From the NCBI GenBank assembly GCA_012845835.1, contig JABAKD010000008.1:13467501-13531500 (forward strand): a stretch of 64,000 nt of DNA, read 5' to 3'. Below are positions 55,531 to 64,000 of this stretch, piece after piece. How positions within the stretch are numbered: position 1 is the first letter of the stretch; the number at the start of each line of letters is the position of its first letter. The DNA is from Undaria pinnatifida. Lineage: Eukaryota > Sar > Phaeophyceae > Laminariales > Alariaceae. The translations under genes were made by a program, and so were the position numbers. Under the pieces are notes generated by a model. That model did not search any database. It was not told where the DNA came from and saw nothing but the letters and a program-made list of their open reading frames with translations.

Positions 55531-56746
55531 CGCACGCGCAAGGGCGCCACATAAGGCAAGGGGTGTGTGGATGGGCGCGTGTCAATCTTTACCGCGTTTC
55601 TCAAGAGGCGGGGCACATGGAAGACACGCCCTCTCGCCCTCACGCCTTAACGCGCTTGGCCGGGGGCTCCGTCGCCGCCGCCGCCTCCACCGCCGCCTGC
55701 GCGTCAGCAATTACGCCAAGGAGACAACAAAGAGCAGAGGAGATGGGGGCGAGGGCGGCGGTGTAAGCGTGGGACAATAACAGTCATCACAACAAAACAA
55801 AAAACTGTACAAGTTCTTCCCTTCGGAACGTATTTTTCTTCCAATCCCGGGGGGTAGCAAGTTGAAAAGGGGGACAAAACTCTTGACAAACTTGTAAGAA
55901 AAAAATAATTCGCCACCGCGCAAGCAACCCGTGAAGTAACAACGACCAGCTCAGACGAGTTTACAGCTAGGTCTCTGTAATACCCGGTACCGGTACCAAC
56001 GAGTGCCTCTCGGTAGAAACTCACGCCTGCCGACACGCGCAACCTATCATCAATCAACTGTGCGCGTTGGTACATGAAGCAAGAAGGGCCGAACCCGATC
56101 CAAGCAGTAGTCACACACAACAACAAATCTACCAACATACATAGTTCCTTTTCTGGGAGGCGCCGACGTCGGATGGGGCCCACGGGTACGGGCGGAGATT
56201 TTGGCGGGCACGCGACGCAGAAAAGGGCCCTCTTTTTTCGTAGGGGGGGTGGGGGGGGGGGGGGGGGGGGGGGTCGTCTAAATTAGAAATCTCGCTTCGG
56301 TGACACGCTACAGAAATAATATTTTCGCTTCGGTGACATGCTATGTATGGTAGAGATGCATCAATGTTTTTTTTAAGGCTCTTTGCTCGCTTGAGGAGCT
56401 CTATGCCCTTCGAAGGCAGAAACTGATTTATGTGGATACCAGGCCCTATTCCCTAGATAGTACCGCCTCGTTATCACTATCATCCTTCAAGACCGTCCTG
56501 GCTCCTCGAGGGGCACCCTGAGGTGTTCCCTCATCGTTAAACCTCGAGAGTGCGGTTACCAAGATAACCCACCTCGGTCTGTCCCCACAACAAACATCTA
56601 ACAAAGAGAAACCTGCGAAGGGACTACAGTCCTACATTCAAATGAAAAAAAAAAAATGAAATTGAACCAGGTTTGAACAAAAAACCCGCGTCCCAGGTAC
56701 ACAAAACGATCATTCTTGCAAAACAAGAACGACATTTCAGACCATT
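55531..56746. other. Gap, no gene called
   Basis: A minus-strand frame at 56,183-55,704 (159 codons) has no domain. G homopolymer at 56,246-56,271. An R1-like GAGGAGCTCTATGCCCTTCG fragment lies near 56,392. Nothing else supported. Confidence 0.35.
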
Positions 56747-56758
56747 TTGGCGGGTTAA

Positions 56759-56839
56759 CCCCTTCAGAACCCCCAAACCCCTCCCTATACTATTTCCAAG
56801 TAATTTTTCGTCCGAAACGGTTCTTCAGTTGTAAAGGCG
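56759..56839 (-). mobile_element. R2 mini-element in an R1 fragment
   Basis: 81 bp from CCCCTTCAGAACCCCC to GTTGTAAAGGCG. Flanks are TTAA (56,755-56,758) and TTAG. The left flank ACCATTTTGGCGGG corresponds to the R1 block that ends in its second TTAA. Confidence 0.7.
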
Positions 56840-56946
56840 TTAGCCTATTTCCAACTCCTAAAAAATAATCGAATAGGATTACCATTCTAACTCCAAGTGT
56901 TTTGTGCCCATGCCGGGAGTGCGGTGCTAAAACGGTCAAAATATTT

Positions 56947-57126
56947 CAGGGCTTTTCGCAGGTTGGGCCATTTCTCGCGGTTCGGGTAGGATCGCGTCAG
57001 GGTCAGGGCGAGAACCGTCTCGTGCGATTTGAAAACCACCTGACCTGCCCCGATCCGACTTGAACCGCGATATTTTAGAAACCTCACCCGACCCGCGGGA
57101 CGGGTCATGATCCGTAAAAAGCCCTG
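56947..57126. mobile_element. hAT-like non-autonomous element, copy 2
   Basis: CAGGGCTTTTCGCAGG start and inverted CAGGGCTTTTTACGGATCAT end, with GACCTG/GACCCG-rich interior, 180 bp. The flanks AAATATTT and GATTATTC match at five of eight. Same family as 19,763-19,968. Confidence 0.65.
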
Positions 57127-57367
57127 GATTATTCAACACCTCGGACAGATCATCTACATATTATCATATGTGAATAGATCATCTGCAGTAGTAGATCACG
57201 TATCTACCGTTACGAGACGTTATGCTGGATCTGCATCTAATGAGTACAGATCCAACCCAAGAAACACGTGCAGTTAGTAAGACAGATCATACAGATCGCA
57301 AGGCTCCCACCGGATAGCACGAGCTAGACCACACAGATCTTACCCGAAACATCCATATCATCAGGTG

Positions 57368-57620
57368 ACGCGTGCCACGATAGAAGTAACACTTTTCGTG
57401 TGAAATAGTTTTCTGAATGACGGCGCTGCTTATCCCAAAATCGTCGAAAATGGACCATTATTTTTGGGCGTGATTTTCGTTGTATACCTAGCCATGGGAT
57501 TTTTCATCCAGCAGCGGTTTTATTTTTCTCCAAATCAGTTTGCGGGAGGGACAGCTCTTAAGCTCCTGAAGTGGGCAAAGTTACAAGAAAAAAACGGATG
57601 CACCTCTTTCGTAGCACGTT
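57368..57620. mobile_element. R1 element copy
   Basis: ACGCGTGCCACGATAGAAGT start, TGAATGACGGCGCTGCTTAT and TTTTTCATCCAGCAGC inside, CACCTCTTTCGTAGCACG end. Confidence 0.8.
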
Positions 57621-57808
57621 TCAGGTACAGATCGGTCATCTCTCCCCGAGGCGAGCAATAGTTCGCCGAAAAAACGCCAGCCTCTGTAGTAACAACCCAC
57701 CACCCAACACCACGGCGCTAACACCAGCAAAATCACAAACAACGACACGAACCGCGACAACAACCACGGCAACAGGGCACAACCACAAATCCAGAGGACC
57801 TCACTCAC

Positions 57809-60800
57809 CGCCTCGCGGGCGTCAATCTCTGACGACATGCGGTGCTCCAGCAGCATGTGGTTTTCGGGGGCGAGTCCGGCACACGCGCGCATCACGTTGA
57901 TAATTGCCTGACGCCACGAGAGCAACGACAACGACCAAGGCGAGGTTAGAGGCAGGAAGCTCATAGGTTGGGACGGGGGGGGGACGGGGGGACGGGGGGG
58001 GGGGGCATACTCATGTGTTGCTTGCCTCAAGTCATTTGACCATAGACCCTCGCATCCCTACTATGCCGGGACGGAGCACGTCGGTTTTTTTCACCAAGCA
58101 GACATCGCTTGCACTAAGCGCGAAGCGCCGAGAGGTGTTCGGCGAGTCGCATGAAGCGTGAACTGCATCCTTCCAATAACCGCTAGTAAGACGGACTTCT
58201 TGTTTATGGATGACAGCGCCAATGAGTTACTGTGATTTCTCGTATGGCAACTCCAGAGACAGCAATGGGTATTACTGTGTAACTGCCTCGTGGGTGCCTC
58301 ACCGTACTCACACTACGTGATTTCATCATTCCCCTCGTGCGGAGTTAAGGTTCTCTACCCCGCACAATATGATCTTACTCGATAACCATCATGGGTGACC
58401 GCCAAAAAAAAAAAAAAACAATGGTACCCTGGTTGTCTAGCTCACGCAGTGAGTGACTGTCATGTTTTACAGCGTCGTTGCCAACCACCTTCAACCCCAG
58501 TATTGGGGGGGCCATGTTAAGGGGGGCGTACTCATTCGTTGCTTGCCTCAGTCATTTGACCATTGACCACGCATCCCTTTCGAGACGGAGCACCGTTCCT
58601 ACTCCTAATAGAGACACCTCCAACATTTTGGTGCTCTTACGTTTCTTGGAGAGCGGGGGGGGAAGGGGCAATCATTGTATCATGCATGGTTGTAGTCTGC
58701 AAGACCATAGACCCTCGCATTGTTTCGTTCTTTTCGTTCTTCGTTTTCGTCATTCATTTTCGTTTTTGCGCTTAATTTCCGTTAAATTCTCTACAAGCGG
58801 CTTCCTAAAACAGAGGCGCGACCAATGCTGTGCATCATCACAGTACGTAAACAACCAAACCCAACAGTACAAAAACCAAACCACACCGATAAAACTAGTT
58901 GACACACCACAAAAATGACAAACCATTGCCCATTGGCGACAAAATTGCACAAATTGCAACAATTTTGCCCAAGCTCCAACAAGAATGAACAAAAATTGCG
59001 CCTAATCGCCCTAAAACTTGCGCAACATCTACACAACCGATTAAAAACTCGCACACAGCAGTAACTACCCACTGCAATTAATCGACTAGACAACCGCACA
59101 CACACCTGGCGCTGTGCGAAGAGAGCATTCACGACCGGAGTGCCCTGGGGAACGAGGGGCGCCTTGAGCATGTACGACAGCAGGCTCAGCACCGAGTGGA
59201 AGCTTTCCCACTTGCCACCATCCCTCTTGACCTGCCCCGCCAGGAATACCAACACCAACAAGCCGGTCCAAGAAAAAATACGAAACAGAAGCAGGCAGAC
59301 AGGCAGACAGACAGACAGGGAGGCAGAAGAGTGGCCGAAAACATTAGCAAAAAAAAAAGGAAGAGGAAAACAGAACGAGCGAAGAATGTCAGTAAAACAA
59401 AACAAAAAAAATATATAGAACAGCAGATTGACCCAAGAGTGTCAGCAAACCAACAAAACAGGAAAGCGTAAGTACAGAAAGAAAGTCAAAGAAAGCAACA
59501 CAGAACAGCACAAAGAGCACATGGTCAGCAAAACACACACACACACACACGCGGGACGGGACTAGAAGGGGCGGGGGAAGGGAGAGGAACCAATATCACC
59601 AACAGCAACAACGACGGATAGAGTGCGCCAAAACAACGCAACGCAACGCAACCAAAGCACATGCGCGTCGGAACCACCACCACCACCACCACCACCACAA
59701 TGACAACCACCGTCACTACCACCACCAACCGCCCCTCCCCTCCCCTCCCCTCTCCCCCCTCCTGCCCCTATTCCCACCCACCACCCACCTGAATCCGCTC
59801 GCACAACTCGGCCATGATGACGAGGTCGAAGATAAGAGGGCTGGCCAACAGGGAGTCTTCGCACGTGTTGTGCATAGAGATGGTATTCCTGCCCCCCATG
59901 AATATCTCAGAGGTGTACTCGTCCAAAGCGCGCTTCGAGTCACCCACGTACGGCACGTACTTGATCACCACCTGCAGCATCAGTAAAAGTAGAGGGGGAG
60001 GAGGTGGGGGGGTTCTCATTTGTTGCAAGCCTTAGCCGTTTGGCCATTGACCACGCACGTTCCTTTCGAGACGGCGCCGTGACCAAGATGGGGGGGGGGG
60101 GGTACTCGTTTGTTGTTTGCGTTAGTCATTTGACCATTGGCCAAGCATCCCATACAGGACGGAGCACCGTTCCTACTCCCAATAGACACCAACCAAGATT
60201 AGGGCGCTCCGCACGTTTTTTCCATGTGTTACTCGTACATAAAGGGAAGGGGGGGGTACTCATGTGTTGCTTGCCTTAGTCATTTGATCATTGACCACGC
60301 ATCCCTTTCGAGAAGGAGCACCGAAGGGGGGGGGGGTGGAAATGGGGGTGGCAGAGGTGGGGTTACAAGAAGAGTGGGGATGAAGGGGGGGGGGGGGGGG
60401 GGGGGGTGTACTCATTTAATTCATAGCCGGAGTCTTGAGGTTATTGACCCACGATGGGGGAGGGGGGCTCATATGTCCTCCAGGACGAGGGCAGGCTCCA
60501 AAAGTCCCTCGGGGGGGCGGAGCGGTGTGTGTGTGAGGGAAGGGGAGGCTTCAAACGTTCCCCGGGGGGGGGCGACCGCCTCCGAGGGGGATTTTTTTAA
60601 CGCATTTCTCGGGGGGTGACGTGAAGCCTCACGGGTGATGAAGGGCCTCCTGAGGGATTCAAGGCCTCCTAATGTGGGGTAAGAGGCCTCACTGTTGTAC
60701 CTCGTGTTACCGGTAAAAACGTTGTCTTATATTTCAAGAAAACCGATCCAAGATTTCTAAATGTTGCCTCATGTTTCAAGAAAATCGAGCCAAGATTTCT

Positions 60801-63716
60801 TCGCTCCCAATTTCTGAAGTGCTGTGCGTACTCACCACATGGTCGGGGTGCTCGTCCTCGTCGTAGAGCATCCTGTTCGAGGCCACCATGTCGTCCACCA
60901 CGTTAGACTTGCTGATCTCCTTCGATCGGAACTGCTGCGGGGCCGAGAGGTTCCTTCCGTCGTTGTTGCCGAGGTGGTTGTACGAGACGATCGATGTCGG
61001 CTTGATGCCGGCGCTCACCTGCAGGAGCAACCGCGACAGTAGTAGCGAAAAATGCAACATCAACATCGTCAGCTACAAGCCTCCCGGCGAAAAATACAAG
61101 AAAAAAAAACGTCGCAACATCATTAGCAGCCGACTGTAGAAAAAGCAATGCCAACATCAACAAATAACAACGACGGCAGCGACCGCATCATCAGCAATAA
61201 GCGACCGTAGTAGAAAAAGCAAAGACAAGATCACCAGCAACAAGCGACAGCGGGAGGAGGAACAACGTCAACAATCATCGGCAACAAGCGGAAGTAGCAA
61301 AAAAACCAACAATATCATATCTGGGAATGTTCATGATAGATCAATGTTGAAACTCGTGCTGCACTTACTCACGGATGACAAAACACAAAAGAATAACATC
61401 CATGAACAGAAGCAACAGCAACAACGGTAACACCAGCAGCAACAACAACAACAACAACAATAACAACAACGGCAGAAGCAGCAGCAACAATGACGACGAA
61501 AGCACCATCAACACCAGCAAACAACACCAGCAAACAACACCAGCAAACAACAACAACAACAACAACGCGCTAATCATCTGTGGCTACAGCAGCAAAAACA
61601 ACTCACGAGGAAGTCAACCATAACGGACTTCATCTTGGTCTGGCCAGACTTGAAGTCGTCTCCCCCGATGTACACCTTCTGCTCCTCCGCCAGCTCCATC
61701 ACGCCGGGTACGAACGTGTTCTGCGGGAGGGAGAGCAAAACAAAAAATGGAAAACCATTTTAATCGCTTTAGTTTGGGTGTTATTAATAGCGATTTCCAA
61801 CATGAGGTGGGTTGGAAAATAAACGTTAAAACAGTATTTCAAGAAACCGACACACGCCAAAGTCATTATAAACCCCGAGGCCAACCAACCCACGAACATT
61901 ATAATACGATGCCATCTTATATTCGGTTCTGACTCATGAAACTTACTAAGACGGGCGATCGATCTAGTACGCAGCTTGTATGAAGATGAGTATCGACCCT
62001 AAATTCGTCGAACTCACAGCTGACGTTGTTAGAATCACTGTATTCCAAAAAAATACACCTGTGTAAAAACGAGCGGCCGGTGTTATCACGCAGCTGGCAA
62101 AAATGACTATCGACCCTAAATGTATAGAACTCACAGCTGACGAGTTTAAAAATATTTAATACAGAGTAAAAAATAAGGTAGAAAATAAATACCGAGTATA
62201 AAAAAGGTTGGAAAACATGTGTCTTAACCAACTTTTCCGATGATTTTTCCGCGGATTGGGTTGGTCTTGGGTCCAATTGTGTTAACGGGACGTCGTTATA
62301 TCAAGGACCCAGCCGCCCCAGCGCACCATGGTTCTTTCAAGGGGCCATTTACCGTATGGCTTGCGATTGTATCACCTGCGGGGATCCGTTGATGTAAGAG
62401 CATCCCTCCAAGATGGACGCACACGCGAAGATGGTCGACGGCGACACCTGGACGGAAGTAAATATGCAACAAAAAAAAGGGGAAAATAAATTAGAATCGC
62501 CTGCGAGGGATCAAGATGTAAGCTGCACATTGCCTGGAGGCAATTAAAAAAATACGGGCACCTGGTACCTGGCACCTGGTATAAGAACGACCAGGCACGG
62601 GATACAAGGTGAAAAATACAACGTACTCGTGGATGCTTGTGCCACTAGATTAGAAGGTGATAAACACAACGGTACTCGTGGATGCTCGTGCCAACACACC
62701 ACACGAGCCAAGGCGACACCATCAACGACGCATGCTTGGAAACAACCTCGTGGCGACTCAGAAGGTGCCACCGAATACAACAAACGCCCACAGCCACCAC
62801 CAACACCAACACCAACACAAACATCACAAAAAAAAAAAAACACTACCAAGAAGACCACCCTCACGACTCTCTCTCGCTTACGTAGGACACGAGCATCCCC
62901 GCAAACATCATATCAAAAACCGCCTGCCACTTTGGGGAGGAAAACGTTATCACTTTACACGCTGGGACGACTTTCAGCATATGTAATCAGTCACCAGAGA
63001 CAGTCATATCCCAAACAAAACTATTGACAAATATGGCAGCGCACAACCTCCCGAAAATTATTCGGATAATTTTCTTACAATTTTCTTGAGCATTTTCTCA
63101 TAGCTTCCCCAGAATTTACTATGCCTTCTCCTTGCCGCGGGTGACTATCCGACTAATTTTCTCATAATTTTCTTAAGCACTTTTCCCATAACTTCGCCAG
63201 AAAAAAAAATTACCTCCTCCTCGCCGCGGGCAATGGAAGCGAGGATGTTCTCCTTGGTGTCGTTGATGCCCGCCTCCAACGCCGAGAAGCGCTCAGTGTT
63301 TGCCGTCCAGAGCACCACAACCTTGTCCAGCTTGTTTTTCTCCTTGAACTCGCGGATGTCCTTTCGGATCTGCCAATCCGATTTTGGTCCAAATTTCGGT
63401 CCCAGATTGGTCAAAGTTTCGTCCGATGTTTTTCGTCCGATTTTCGATCCGATTTTAGTTCAGTTCCGAGTTCGATCCGAGTTGATTCCCGCCGATTTTC
63501 ACACCAAACCAAAACGACGAAGCGGCAGATAGGGTCGAGGTTGCTGATTAGCTGATACTGCGGTAAGTTAATCTTTCTTGTGAAGAGGATGGGTTTGTAC
63601 AAGAAAAATAGTCCAGCTCCGGTATTGGTTTACTGTAGACTAACGGATACGCTGTCACCCTTTCCTTGCCGTTGCGCTGGGGTCAGAATCTCGAGCGATG
63701 TGGTGTTACTACACAA

Positions 63717-63759
<43 letters not shown>

Positions 63760-64000
63760 ACTCCAACCCTAATCCCATGCGGCGCGGCGGGTGTGCCAAC
63801 CTGGTCCATCTGCTCCTGCTTGCTCCCCTTGAGGACGTTGTCGGCGCGCTCGGACTGGTTGGCCGCGATGAAGTCGGGGAAGTAGATGGAGGGAAGGGGC
63901 ACCATGTTCTCCATCATCGGCTTGAGCTTCTGCTGCAAGTCGTAGTCCTGCAAACAAGAAAAAATGAAAAATGAAGAAAAAAACAAGACATACATGTATT
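57809..64000 (-). CDS. INO1: Inositol-3-phosphate synthase, 5' part beyond the window
   Basis: Converts glucose 6-phosphate to 1D-myo-inositol 3-phosphate using NAD, the first committed step to inositol; cytosolic. Eight exons, all phase 0: 63,947-63,801; 63,369-63,214; 62,447-62,376; 61,720-61,607; 61,018-60,836; 59,971-59,789; 59,231-59,106; 57,907-57,809. Together they give 360 residues of the roughly 510-560 usual in the family. Family blocks in order: [30 protein letters not shown] joined to [81 protein letters not shown]. The [16 protein letters not shown] and VGDSKR blocks supply active-site lysines in the characterised yeast enzyme. The N-terminal NAD-binding part lies to the right. 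After 57,809 (GCG|GTGAGT) the last coding exon is unclear; a candidate after an acceptor near 57,690 would add about 15 residues. Confidence 0.95.
58013..58185 (+). repeat. R3 dispersed repeat, long copy
   Basis: TACTCATGTGTTGCTTGCCT, TGACCATAGACCCTCGCATC, CTATGCCGGGACGGAGCACG and a right extension GAGGTGTTCGGCGAGTCGCA. Preceded by G tracts. Lies in the intron between the two most 3' visible exons of the inositol-3-phosphate synthase gene. Confidence 0.85.
58527..58724 (+). repeat. Two partial R3 copies
   Basis: TACTCATTCGTTGCTTGCCT with GACGGAGCACCGTTCCTACT (58,527-58,612), then CATGCATGGTTGTAGTC with GACCATAGACCCTCGCAT (58,668-58,724). Each is preceded by a G run. Confidence 0.7.
60014..60455 (+). 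repeat. Cluster of four partial R3 copies with G tracts
   Basis: Starts at about 60,014, 60,099, 60,254 and 60,406. Each follows a G tract of 7-18 bases and begins (T)TCTCATTTG, TACTCGTTTG, TACTCATGTG or TACTCATTTA, then a TTGACCATTGACCACGCATC-type block. All lie in the intron between the two exons at 59.8-61.0 kb. Confidence 0.75.
61380..61580. repeat. AAC/CAG trinucleotide-rich tract
   Basis: (AACAAC)n with CAGCAA interruptions. Intronic in the inositol-3-phosphate synthase gene. Confidence 0.9.
61945..62165 (-). mobile_element. Two R5 copies in tandem, same orientation
   Basis: Read on the minus strand, each has CGTCAGCTGTGAGTTC, TTTAGGGTCGATA-TCAT and AGCTGCGT. The first (62,165-62,050) also has GATAACACCGGCCGCTCG, matching the 15.3-kb copy. 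The second is at 62,035-61,945. Intronic. Confidence 0.75.
63719..63755. repeat. CAG trinucleotide repeat in an intron
   Basis: About twelve perfect CAG units between the two most 5' visible exons of the inositol-3-phosphate synthase gene. Confidence 0.95.

Noticed and set aside
55704-56183. 159-codon minus-strand frame
   Set aside because: Some protein-like patches but no domain, no conserved start context and no neighbouring exon that fits.

Overview
This is nuclear DNA from an intron-rich eukaryote. The best guess is a stramenopile, most likely a brown alga. Supporting observations are genes cut by many GT-AG introns of roughly 0.3-3 kb, neighbouring genes that often alternate strand, long repeat-filled gaps, and a broken transposase that I associate from memory with algal stramenopiles. 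The taxonomic call is inference. There is no bacterial operon structure, CRISPR array, rRNA or intact tRNA.

Four cellular genes are well supported. PSMD13/RPN9, a 26S proteasome lid subunit, lies on the minus strand at 32,319-38,522 in seven exons. A UBC6/UBE2J-type tail-anchored ER ubiquitin-conjugating enzyme lies on the plus strand at 39,269-45,207 in three exons. Inositol-3-phosphate synthase lies on the minus strand from 57,809 to the right edge; eight exons are visible and the 5' part is outside the window. An ankyrin-repeat protein lies on the plus strand at 26,602-28,002. For the first three, exon phases join cleanly and the spliced products align end to end with their families as I remember them. 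PSMD13 and the E2 gene are head to head, with 746 bp between start codons, so two ubiquitin-proteasome genes share one upstream region.

A fifth, less certain gene on the minus strand (17,607-21,428, perhaps starting near 22,302) would encode a large protein with a coiled coil, a Cys-containing segment and several C-terminal membrane spans. I do not recognise it.

Region by region: 1-17 kb is gene-poor and dominated by repeats, including a hAT transposase fragment between two copies of the same tandem array, a SINE, several small inverted-repeat elements and an AT-rich island with hydrophobic ORFs at 15.5-16.3 kb. 17-22.3 kb holds the putative membrane-protein gene. 23-24.5 kb holds a decayed transposase. 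26.6-28 kb holds the ankyrin gene, followed by a duplicated 257-bp segment with TGGTA repeats. 32-45 kb is the ubiquitin-proteasome pair, with introns full of microsatellites and transposons. 45-57.8 kb is a long intergenic stretch of minisatellites and small elements. 57.8-64 kb is the inositol-3-phosphate synthase gene.

The densest signal outside genes is a set of short non-autonomous elements, named R1-R6 here, which recur across the window and are nested in one another. R1 (about 255 bp) ends in ACGCGTGCTACGATAGAGG and its complement. R2 (about 82 bp) is flanked by TTAA and sits inside R1 copies. R3 carries G-homopolymer tracts. R4 (about 265 bp) ends in TTCTACGRTAGCC. R5 (about 110 bp) is also found inside R1. 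R6 has two copies. Two copies of a hAT-like element with near 8-bp target duplications and two copies of a tRNA-headed SINE complete the picture. I found no convincing new multi-gene system.
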